From: an uncultured Oscillospiraceae bacterium
GTDB taxonomy: Bacteria; Bacillota; Clostridia; Oscillospirales; Acutalibacteraceae
Length of the DNA: 8,404 nucleotides
Direction of reading: 5' to 3'
NCBI GenBank assembly: GCA_900543215.1
Contig: UQQR01000048.1
Location: 1-8,404, forward strand
Shown piece after piece: positions 1 to 4,927 of this stretch. Made by a program: the position numbers and the translations under genes. Below the pieces are notes generated by a model. The model saw only the letters and a list, made by a program, of their open reading frames with translations, had not been told where the DNA came from and did not search any database. The first letter of the stretch is position 1. The number at the start of each line of letters is the position of its first letter.

Positions 1-104
1 TTTATTTCTGTTTTTACCGCATTTCTGCGTTTACACAAAATTTGGGATAGAGCCTGATATTCACTAATATCATTTTGATTGCTGGTGATTTTTATAATTT
101 CCAT
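1..104 (-). CDS. Unidentified gene, N-terminal part only, runs off the left edge
   Basis: An open frame starts at ATG 104-102 on the minus strand and stays open for 34 codons to the window edge. It begins MEIIKITSNQND and has a basic CKRRNAVKTEI stretch near the cut. The codon directly before the ATG is an in-frame TAA, so the start cannot lie further upstream in this frame. Only a weak GGAA lies about 7 nt before the ATG. The strong ribosome binding site nearby (169-158) serves another ATG at 153. The gene points the same way as the integrase, which ends 141 bases upstream, so both could belong to one mobile element. I do not recognise the family, and 34 residues are too few for a function. 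Confidence 0.4.
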   Translation of the reverse strand, partial: MEIIKITSNQNDISEYQALSQILCKRRNAVKTEI

Positions 105-132
105 TTATAAATTCCGGTATAATGTCAATAAC

Positions 133-169
133 TCATCTAACGGTCATTTGCATTATACCCTCTCCTTTC
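133..169 (-). other. Strong ribosome binding site driving a six-codon ORF
   Basis: On the minus strand an excellent Shine-Dalgarno (GAAAGGAGAGGG, 169-158) sits 8 nt before ATG 153-151. That frame reads only MQMTVR before TGA at 135-133. One frame over, the following bases read LDELLTLYRNL and end at the TAA that immediately precedes the ATG at 104. A single-base frameshift near 139 would therefore give a short protein ending against the next start. This looks like a small gene broken by one indel, or a real leader peptide controlling the downstream gene. The sequence alone does not decide between them. Confidence 0.3.
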
Positions 170-245
170 TGTTAATCCTTTTAATTATGCTTTAGATGAC
201 GCTATTAAGGATTGGGATGTATATGCCTTCAATTGCTTTTTTGAT

Positions 246-1283
246 TTATAATGTTATCATTTCCTTTGGTATTTGGTCCTTTCTAAAGTACGAAGCGCCG
301 AAAATTTCTTCCCTGTTATGTCCGAGGTTTCGGCTCACGGCACGGCAGGCTTCACGGTCAAGTACAACACCGTTCAAATCACCCTTCAGCCTTATTATCG
401 GTGAAACCGTACCGTCCCTTGATTTACTTTTTCTCTGCGCCGGTATTCGTTTTCTTTCGTCTATTTCACTTACGGGTCTTGCATATTTCGTATACAGCCT
501 GTTGGCATACACCGCCCTATAGCTGTGTATATCCTGACTTCTGCTTATGTGTTTATTCTTCATAATAGGTTCGTCGGGCGGTTTGTCCCTACACCATTTT
601 TTAATTATATCTATTGCTTCTTTATCGTTTAATATTTCAATGATTCTGTCTCTTCCACCCTTGCAGTCAACTCTTTTGTATCCTGTTTTTTCTCTCGCTT
701 CCTTTGATGCTGTAAGAAATATTTTGTATTTATTGTCTGTATCGTCATATAAAAAATGCTGTGGGCATACGCTTTCAAGCTCCGCCCGTCTGAGACCTGT
801 CGCCTCACAAACTATTCTTATTTCGTAAGCCGTCGTCCCTTTTTCGGTATCGTTAGTTCTGTTCTTAAAGTAATAATCTCTTGAGCGCTTAAGGTCTTGC
901 TGCCTTAATGTAAAGTCTTTTTTGCCGCAGGAAAGTATATCCACATTCCTTTGAATTTCAGCAGCGTCTATTTTAAATGCCCTTGAAAGTCCTGTGCGGT
1001 ATGTTTTATATGTAGCGTTCGAACAGCCCTCGTATTTTTTAAGAAGTAAATACTCAGTTATCATATTTTCCATTGCAGACACTGTTTTTATATTCTCTTT
1101 CTCGCAGTAATCTATAAATCTTCCGGCGATATTTTTATAGTTTTCAAGGCTTTTATAGCTCCTTATCTGATACCTTTCCGCATTGTTCTTCTTTGTACCC
1201 GGTACAAAAAGCCCATTCAAATTATGCATTATTTTATCCCTCTCCGATATGTAATTGCTTCTTCTTCCTCTGTGTTTGCTCAT
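246..1283 (-). CDS. Tyrosine recombinase / phage-type integrase of a mobile element
   Basis: This 345-residue protein is a complete tyrosine site-specific recombinase, which cuts and rejoins DNA through a covalent 3'-phosphotyrosine link. Residues about 40-110 form the helical SAM-like core-binding domain (KSLENYKNIAGRFIDYC). The catalytic residues are visible in order: Arg165 in ATGLRRAEL, probable Lys208 in DCKGGRDR, His253 and Arg256 in HSYR, His322 in LGH, and Tyr332 in GASYFR, ten residues after the last His. About 60 residues, rich in Lys and Arg, separate HSYR from LGH. That is longer than in XerC/XerD, and from memory it is typical of integrases on clostridial conjugative or mobilizable elements. 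The start ATG follows an AAAGGGGGGG ribosome binding site. No excisionase or relaxase is visible, and att sites could not be assigned. It could serve integration, excision or resolution of an element extending leftwards. The catalytic set suggests it is functional. Confidence 0.92.
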   Translation of the reverse strand: MSKHRGRRSNYISERDKIMHNLNGLFVPGTKKNNAERYQIRSYKSLENYKNIAGRFIDYCEKENIKTVSAMENMITEYLLLKKYEGCSNATYKTYRTGLSRAFKIDAAEIQRNVDILSCGKKDFTLRQQDLKRSRDYYFKNRTNDTEKGTTAYEIRIVCEATGLRRAELESVCPQHFLYDDTDNKYKIFLTASKEAREKTGYKRVDCKGGRDRIIEILNDKEAIDIIKKWCRDKPPDEPIMKNKHISRSQDIHSYRAVYANRLYTKYARPVSEIDERKRIPAQRKSKSRDGTVSPIIRLKGDLNGVVLDREACRAVSRNLGHNREEIFGASYFRKDQIPKEMITL

Positions 1284-1288
1284 AAAAT

Positions 1289-1298
1289 CCCCCCCCTT
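1289..1298 (-). promoter_or_regulatory. Ribosome binding site with an eight-G run
   Basis: The integrase start is preceded on the minus strand by AAAGGGGGGGG followed by ATTTT and ATG. The run of eight G (C on the plus strand, 1289-1296) replaces an ordinary AGGAGG. It lies between the anti-SD pairing region and the start codon, so slippage would change SD strength or spacing but not the reading frame. Confidence 0.55.
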
Positions 1299-1316
1299 TC
1301 TCGTTTTATTTTGTCA

Positions 1317-1403
1317 TTAAGCAAAGCTTCGTGAGTCACACTCGGGCACATTTTCCGCAGACTCAACCGTAAATTTTAATCCGATTTCTAATCTTTATAA
1401 CAT
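1317..1403 (-). pseudogene. Degenerate mini-ORF upstream of the integrase
   Basis: On the minus strand a good ribosome binding site (AAGGTGGTG, about 1420-1412) precedes ATG 1403-1401. The frame reads Met-Leu-stop and then stays open for 25 more codons (RLEIGLKFTV, then ESAENVPECDSRSFA) to TAA at 1319-1317. One base change (TAA 1397-1395 to CAA or GAA) would restore a 28-residue peptide. It may be a small gene killed by a nonsense mutation, or a two-codon leader ORF. It lies between the promoter/terminator block and the integrase, so its translation could matter for integrase expression. The stretch after the stop reads like coding sequence, but I cannot name a family. Confidence 0.25.
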
Positions 1404-1426
1404 AAATTTTCACCACCTTAAAATAT

Positions 1427-1470
1427 TAAAAATAAAAAATCCTGTCCTTATTTCAAAATAAAGACAGGAT
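1427..1470 (-). terminator. Intrinsic terminator, minus strand
   Basis: A 13-bp stem (1470-1458 with 1451-1439, loop about 6 nt) is followed on the minus strand by a T-rich run (TTTTTTATTTTT). The one imperfect position is a G-U wobble in the minus-strand RNA but a C-A mismatch in the plus-strand RNA, so the minus strand is the functional direction. It lies about 130 bases after the stop of the acidic orphan gene and could end that transcript. It also lies only about 12 nt after the predicted start of a minus-strand promoter, so it can act as an attenuator or end a very short RNA. Confidence 0.75.
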
Positions 1471-1488
1471 AAAAAGTATTATACCGTT

Positions 1489-1516
1489 ATTATATTTTAA
1501 AAATCCAAAGCGTCAA
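1489..1516 (-). promoter_or_regulatory. Near-consensus sigma-A promoter, minus strand
   Basis: On the minus strand the -35 box is TTGACG (1516-1511, 5 of 6) and the -10 box is a perfect TATAAT (1494-1489), with a 16-bp spacer. Transcription would begin near 1482 and run towards the integrase, but meets the terminator at 1470-1427 almost at once. A second TATAAT (1483-1478) has no matching -35. This is the best promoter match I found in the window. It probably drives the integrase leader or a small RNA of about 50 nt. Confidence 0.6.
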
Positions 1517-1528
1517 GTTTTTACTTGA
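1513..1528. promoter_or_regulatory. Palindrome over the -35 box, candidate operator
   Basis: TCAAGT, four T, then ACTTGA form a perfect 6+4+6 inverted repeat. Its left arm overlaps four bases of the minus-strand -35 element (1511-1516). That position suits repressor binding that blocks RNA polymerase. No obvious cognate repressor gene is in the left region, so the operator role is inferred from position and symmetry only. Confidence 0.4.
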
Positions 1529-1598
1529 AAACCCCTTTGTTGTCTTCTCGCCCATTTATTCCCTCACTATCGCTCATGAATAAATGTGCTTTTTACGG

Positions 1599-2144
1599 CT
1601 ATGCTTTATCAAAGAAATATTCTGTAGCATTACTAATATTGTTGGCACAATATTCCTCATAATCGTACGAAGTGTTATTTATAAGCTTTGCCGCAAGACG
1701 CATATCCCCCGTACTCTTTTGGAGCAAGTATATATTGGTATAGTATTTTTCGCTTTCATCAATCCAAAACTCATACTTGCCTGACAACGACTTGTTTTTA
1801 ATACAGTCCTCATCATTTTCAGAAAATCCAAAAATATCAATTTTTCTTTTAAACTCTTCTTCGTCATTATAGTCATAATCAATTTTCAAATCTTCTGCAT
1901 ATCCGTCTTTTGTTAAGTATTCCTCTATGTAGTTTAAAATATCCTCTTGGGAATCGAGTCTGACAGAATAGCGTCCCATATTACCCTTGACTTCAACAAG
2001 ATTTACCTTGTCTTCAGAACTAAGCCATACATATACCTTATCCCTCGCAACTCTGCAATATATAAATTGCAAAATTACTGTATTACAGTCTCCGTCTGAA
2101 TCTTTATATTTTGCCTTAACCTTTTCTACTGTAAAATCAAACAT
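1599..2144 (-). CDS. Acidic orphan protein, 181 residues
   Basis: The 181-residue product has no signal peptide or membrane segment and is strongly acidic, with clusters such as DYDYNDEEEF (about 89-98). I recognise no domain. The N-terminal half alternates short hydrophobic strands (TVILQFIYC, KVYVWL) with charged turns, suggesting a beta-rich fold. The C-terminal half ends in a Tyr/Asn-rich helix. Small acidic orphan proteins of this kind are common as immunity or anti-defence factors on mobile elements, but nothing here proves that and no toxin partner is present. The start is uncertain: the only good ribosome binding site (GGGAGG, about 2173-2168) lies roughly 23 nt before ATG 2144, an unusually long gap. 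An in-frame ATT four codons upstream would have better spacing. The gene lies between a gene stump and the integrase block, on the same strand as both. Confidence 0.6.
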   Translation of the reverse strand: MFDFTVEKVKAKYKDSDGDCNTVILQFIYCRVARDKVYVWLSSEDKVNLVEVKGNMGRYSVRLDSQEDILNYIEEYLTKDGYAEDLKIDYDYNDEEEFKRKIDIFGFSENDEDCIKNKSLSGKYEFWIDESEKYYTNIYLLQKSTGDMRLAAKLINNTSYDYEEYCANNISNATEYFFDKA

Positions 2145-2157
2145 ATGGTTTGTAATC

Positions 2158-2202
2158 GTCTGATTTTTCCTCCCTGATTTTCTAATATTAAATAAATCAG
2201 AC
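2158..2202 (-). promoter_or_regulatory. Inverted repeat enclosing the ribosome binding site of the orphan gene
   Basis: GTCTGATTT (2158-2166) and AAATCAGAC (2194-2202) form a perfect 9-bp inverted repeat separated by 27 nt. In the minus-strand mRNA the loop contains the only good Shine-Dalgarno (GGGAGG) of the gene starting at 2144. The hairpin would present or hide that site and would also bring it closer in space to the distant start codon. Function is inferred from position. The repeat itself is directly visible. Confidence 0.4.
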
Positions 2203-2273
2203 CGTTATATTGCTTTTTAAATAAAATATTGGTATTTGTTCGCATTTATAAATGATTTCTCACCCATCCAAAC

Positions 2274-2450
2274 TTAAAACTTTAAAATTGCCGTTTCAAT
2301 AACCTTGAGCAGAGAAATATCAAAATCAGGATTCTGTTCTGCAAATTTTTCTGTATCAGCATCCTTCCCTGTAAGAACTTTATACCATGTCGCTGCGGCG
2401 GCAAATCTTCCATATAGACAATTTGACAAAACAAAGGTATAGCTTGAAGC
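2274..2450 (-). pseudogene. C-terminal stump of an SGNH/DUF4886-like hydrolase gene
   Basis: A minus-strand frame of 58 codons, closed upstream by TGA (2453-2451), has no start codon or ribosome binding site yet reads like conserved protein: LYGRFAAAATWYKVLTGKD about 12-30 residues in, then a charged helix ending at TAA 2276-2274. From memory, the pattern YGR(F/Y)xAAxTW(Y/F)xxLTGKD matches the C-terminal end of DUF4886-type SGNH hydrolases, where it follows the catalytic Asp-x-x-His block. Only that end remains. The preceding 100 bases show no related frame on this strand, so the gene was cut off by a deletion or insertion, not by a point mutation. The breakpoint lies near the small palindrome AGCTTGAAGCT (2441-2451). 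The family call is moderate; its status as a remnant is firmer. Confidence 0.55.
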
Positions 2451-2557
2451 TCACATTTTTAAACGAAATTTTTACTACGGATAGCTTATTTTAAAAGCTT
2501 ACTCTCTATCTGTTGTTAATTTTATTTATTAAGGCGTTTTAATTTAAAAAAATTTTT

Positions 2558-2582
2558 AACGGTGACAGTAGCTGTCAGGGTT
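2558..2582. repeat. Left copy of the hairpin repeat bracketing the operon
   Basis: This 25-nt imperfect inverted repeat has a perfect core TGACAG-TAG-CTGTCA (2563-2577). It matches the terminator hairpin after the operon (7862-7886) at 20 of 25 positions, in the same orientation. The last 13 (AGCTGTCAGGGTT, 2570-2582 and 7874-7886) are identical. Both copies are preceded by an A-run/T-run stretch. On the plus strand this copy lacks the T-tail of a terminator; on the minus strand a T-rich run follows after five A. It may be a decayed terminator, a boundary repeat or an operator for the adjacent HTH gene. Confidence 0.6.
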
Positions 2583-2592
2583 GAGCTATAAA
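2562..2592 (+). promoter_or_regulatory. Weak candidate promoter for the seven-gene operon
   Basis: GTGACA (2562-2567, 5 of 6 to the -35 consensus) and TATAAA (2587-2592, 5 of 6 to the -10) are separated by 19 bp, longer than the preferred 17. Transcription would begin just before the ribosome binding site at 2605, giving a leader of about 20 nt. The hairpin repeat lies inside this promoter, so a protein binding it would control transcription. I saw no better promoter between 2450 and 2619. Confidence 0.3.
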
Positions 2593-2619
2593 CTATCTCC
2601 AGGAAAGGAGGTAGGACAG

Positions 2620-2979
2620 ATGGGAACAGCCGAACGAAGACAGGAAATCATGCGAGTTCTTTGCCGCAGACGGCATGAAACGGTTAAAAATCTAAGCTTT
2701 GAGTTCGGCGTTTCTGAAAGAACAATTTTGCGGGATATTGCAGTTTTAAGTATTACAGAGCCTATTTATACACAGTGCGGCCGTTATGACGGCGGCATTT
2801 ATGTAGCCGGAGATTACAAAATGAACCATATGTATATGACCGACAGCGAGCTTGGTATTTTACATAAATTGCTGCATTTTGCCCAGGACAAATCAGTCTG
2901 TGATTTATCAAATGACGAAACAGAATTACTTAAAACAATTATTTCGCAGTACACAAAAATTAAGAAAGGAAATTATTAA
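2620..2979 (+). CDS. Short DeoR-type HTH regulator
   Basis: This 119-residue protein is a DNA-binding HTH domain of the DeoR/HTH_11 type with a short tail. Residues 5-45 carry the winged-helix signature: RRQEIMRVLCRRRHETVKNL, then FGVSERTILRDIAVL with the recognition helix at about 31-43. The wing is at TQCGRYDGGIYV (51-62). The effector-binding sugar-phosphate domain of full-length DeoR proteins (about 250 residues) is absent, so any signal input must come through the 50-residue tail or a partner. ATG 2620 is chosen because AAGGAGG (2605-2611) lies 8 nt before it; the TTG at 2581 has no such site. The stop overlaps the next start (TAATG). As first gene of the operon it may regulate it. The palindrome TGACAG-TAG-CTGTCA just upstream is a plausible target. 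Similar stand-alone HTH proteins are, from memory, widespread in Clostridia. Confidence 0.85.
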   Translation: MGTAERRQEIMRVLCRRRHETVKNLSFEFGVSERTILRDIAVLSITEPIYTQCGRYDGGIYVAGDYKMNHMYMTDSELGILHKLLHFAQDKSVCDLSNDETELLKTIISQYTKIKKGNY

Positions 2980-4064
2980 TGACAAAAAAGGAAAAAGAAT
3001 TATTCAAAAGTCTTTGCAGCTTTAAAGCTGACACCTTCGACAAAAACCTGCTTTCGGCCGCTACACCGACTGTTTTGGGACAGTTGTTCTTTAACCGTAT
3101 GCAGACGGTGGCTTACGGTGTATTAAAAAAGCATGATTTACTGAAAAAGGTTAATCGCGAATTCAGAAACTCACTTAAATCTGCTTACGAACAGAATATT
3201 CAAAAAAACAAGTGCTTCTTTTGGTGTGTGCAGTATCTTGAAGATATTTTTAAAAACTGCTCTTGTAAGTATGCAATGCTTAAGGGCGCTTATCTTTGCA
3301 AAGCATATCCCGATGGCTTCAGAACCTCAAACGACATTGATCTGCTCGTCCGTCCAAAGGATGTAACAGAGCTTGGCAACACACTTCTTAGCGAAGGATT
3401 TATTCAGGGCAATATTGATGACGGAAAAATAAAACCGGCGACGCGCAGAGAAATAATAGAATCAAAAATGATGCGCGGCGAAACCGTACCTTACATTAAA
3501 GAAATCAATCTTCCGGAAATGAAATTTTTAGAGGTGGATATTAATTTTTCACTTGACTATAAGCCCGGAAATACCGAATTGCTTGACGAAATGATCAATA
3601 ACACGGTTGTTGAAGAATTTAAGGGCTTTAAGGTTCGGACATTGCGAAAGGACGATTTTTTCATACATCTGTGCAGCCATCTGTATAAGGAAGCCGCTAC
3701 CCTTCCCTGGGTTGAAATGACGCGCGATATGACAATGTATAAATATGCGGATATTTATATGCTTATTTACGATTCTGATGAAAGCAAAATAAATTTTATA
3801 TTCAAGCGGGCAAAAGAACTCGGAACGGAAAAAATATGCGCCTTTGCAATTATACAAATGTCAAAGCTTTTTAAATTCGGTAATTCCTATGCCGTATCCG
3901 CCGCAGAGGAAATATTAAATAATGACCCGAAATTTATTCACACCGTCATTTCACCTAAAGACGGAAAGCTGCTTATATTTACCGAAAAGGATATAGAAAA
4001 AAGATTTTTTGCAGCCAACCGGAAATCTCTTTTAAAGGAGGTCGGAAGAGTTGAAATCACTTAA
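2979..4064 (+). CDS. NTP_transf_5 family nucleotidyltransferase
   Basis: This 361-residue soluble protein belongs to the nucleotidyltransferase-fold family NTP_transf_5. The signature is at 101-124: LKG, a Tyr-Pro, then RTSNDIDLLV, with metal-binding Asp119 and Asp121. A third acidic residue is probably Asp187 in FLEVDINF. The family's helical C-terminal part follows, with FIHLCSHLYKEA (228-239) and KYADIY (255-260). Members transfer a nucleotide or related group to an acceptor. In lasso-peptide clusters such as that of pseudomycoidin, a nucleotidyltransferase homologue works with a kinase to decorate a phosphorylated product. Here the next gene is also a kinase-fold enzyme, which fits a similar two-step scheme, although no lasso cyclase or precursor is present. 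Its start overlaps the HTH stop by one base and its end overlaps the kinase gene by 14 nt. The acceptor is unknown. Confidence 0.8.
   Translation: MTKKEKELFKSLCSFKADTFDKNLLSAATPTVLGQLFFNRMQTVAYGVLKKHDLLKKVNREFRNSLKSAYEQNIQKNKCFFWCVQYLEDIFKNCSCKYAMLKGAYLCKAYPDGFRTSNDIDLLVRPKDVTELGNTLLSEGFIQGNIDDGKIKPATRREIIESKMMRGETVPYIKEINLPEMKFLEVDINFSLDYKPGNTELLDEMINNTVVEEFKGFKVRTLRKDDFFIHLCSHLYKEAATLPWVEMTRDMTMYKYADIYMLIYDSDESKINFIFKRAKELGTEKICAFAIIQMSKLFKFGNSYAVSAAEEILNNDPKFIHTVISPKDGKLLIFTEKDIEKRFFAANRKSLLKEVGRVEIT
4035..4053 (+). promoter_or_regulatory. Ribosome binding site that selects a TTG start
   Basis: AAAGGAGG (4035-4042) lies 8 nt before TTG 4051-4053, ideal spacing, whereas the first ATG in frame (4066) would be 23 nt away. 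The kinase-like gene therefore very probably starts with TTG inside the end of the nucleotidyltransferase gene. A TTG start usually lowers output, and the 14-nt overlap suggests translational coupling. Confidence 0.7.
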
Positions 4065-4704
4065 TATGGAGAAAAATAATACTAAAGGCTTTCTGTTTAC
4101 ATTTTGCGGACTTGACGGATGCGGAAAGACGACTATGCTGACCCGACTAAAGAAGGAGCTGGAAGAGGAACACAGTGTGTTTTTAACTAAACAGCCTACT
4201 GATGCGGTGCGTAATTCGGATATTTTCAGAACATATACGGACAATCCAAATCACGACACTTACGATTACCGCAGTCTGTCTCTCCTTGCCGCAAGCGACA
4301 GATTACAGCATTGCAACAAGGTTATTAAGCCGCAAATGCAAAGCGGAGAAATTGTAATCAGCGACAGATATTTTTACTCTTGCCTAGCAAATCTCAGAGC
4401 CAGAGGATTTAAAAACGATGCTTGGATATATGAAATTGCAAAATCAATTGTAAAACCCGATATTGCATTCTTTTTTGATGTGCCGGTTGAAACCGCAATT
4501 AAGCGCGTCAGAAGCCGTGCGGCAGAAAAAGACAGATACATTGATATAGATTTGCAGTACAAACTCCGTTCGGAATACATTTCTATATGCAAAGCAAACG
4601 GCGGTATACTTATTTCGACTGAAAAACCGATAGAGGATTGTTATGACATTGTAAAGAACAGTGTAGAAAGGGTGATGAAAAATGAAAACCGAAGAAAGAA
4701 TTAA
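4051..4704 (+). CDS. Thymidylate-kinase-like P-loop kinase
   Basis: This 217-residue protein has the thymidylate kinase fold, close to the usual 205-215 residues. The P-loop GLDGCGKTT is at 20-28 (Lys26, Thr27). A TMK-like segment TKQPTD (46-51) occupies the place of the family's T-R-E/Q-P loop. The DRY motif is at 105-107 in VISDRYFYS. The Arg-rich lid region is near 151-165 (KRVRSRAAEKDRYID). TMK phosphorylates dTMP to dTDP with ATP, but its placement between a nucleotidyltransferase and an acyl carrier protein points to a dedicated role on a pathway intermediate, or to supply of a nucleotide for its neighbour. It is unlikely to be the housekeeping tmk. The start is TTG. The gene overlaps the nucleotidyltransferase gene by 14 nt and the carrier-protein gene by 23 nt. 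The fold is certain; the substrate is unknown. Confidence 0.82.
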   Translation: MKSLNMEKNNTKGFLFTFCGLDGCGKTTMLTRLKKELEEEHSVFLTKQPTDAVRNSDIFRTYTDNPNHDTYDYRSLSLLAASDRLQHCNKVIKPQMQSGEIVISDRYFYSCLANLRARGFKNDAWIYEIAKSIVKPDIAFFFDVPVETAIKRVRSRAAEKDRYIDIDLQYKLRSEYISICKANGGILISTEKPIEDCYDIVKNSVERVMKNENRRKN

Positions 4705-4927
4705 ACACATTCTATCCGAGTTAAGCGGTGAAAAAAGCATCGAAACCAAAGCACGATTGCAGGAGGATTTATCTCTTGACAGTCTTTCAATGGTGACAAT
4801 GCTTGTTGAGATAGAGGATTCCTTTTCAATAGAGCTTGACGAAAAGGATATGAATCCGTTTGATTTGATTACCGTTGCGGATGTTATAAAGCTTACAGAA
4901 GGATATATCGGTGATGAAAATGAATAA
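4682..4927 (+). CDS. Acyl carrier protein, dedicated
   Basis: This 81-residue acidic protein is a stand-alone acyl or peptidyl carrier. It has the four-helix carrier layout and the phosphopantetheine attachment motif DSL at 33-35 (Ser34) within LSLDSLSMVTMLVEIEDSF. A holo-ACP synthase or Sfp-type enzyme, absent from the window, must modify it. It differs from a typical fatty-acid AcpP in having SLSMV instead of SLDxVE after the serine, and no fatty-acid genes adjoin it, so it probably serves this pathway only. The start ATG 4682 has AAAGGGTG 7 nt upstream. It lies 23 nt inside the end of the kinase gene, and its own end overlaps the next gene. The ligase two genes downstream is the obvious enzyme to load it. 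Confidence 0.92.
   Translation: MKTEERIKHILSELSGEKSIETKARLQEDLSLDSLSMVTMLVEIEDSFSIELDEKDMNPFDLITVADVIKLTEGYIGDENE

Noticed and set aside
196..828. Plus-strand open frames (196-522 and 547-828) across the integrase gene
   Set aside because: They are antisense to a gene with a complete catalytic residue set, have no good ribosome binding site and read like low-complexity hydrophobic and Ser/Leu-rich shadows.
1553..1586. Inverted repeat CATTTATTC / GAATAAATG after the orphan gene as a terminator
   Set aside because: The stem is A/T-rich with a 16-nt loop and no T-run follows on either strand; the hairpin at 1427-1470 is much better.
1584..1882. Small open frames at 1584-1784 (plus) and 1679-1882 (minus) over the orphan gene
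   Set aside because: They lie within the 181-residue frame, which has the more protein-like composition, and lack ribosome binding sites.
246..2450. Attachment sites (attL/attR) for the integrase
   Set aside because: I found no tRNA gene end and no convincing repeat pair; the other end of any element is probably outside the window.
2581..2619. TTG 2581 as start of the HTH gene
   Set aside because: The ribosome binding site at 2605-2611 would lie inside the gene and is ideally spaced for ATG 2620; the extra 13 residues are not part of the HTH fold.
4051..4704. Housekeeping thymidylate kinase (tmk)
   Set aside because: The fold fits, but the operon context beside a nucleotidyltransferase and a dedicated carrier protein argues for a specialised kinase, so no gene symbol was given.
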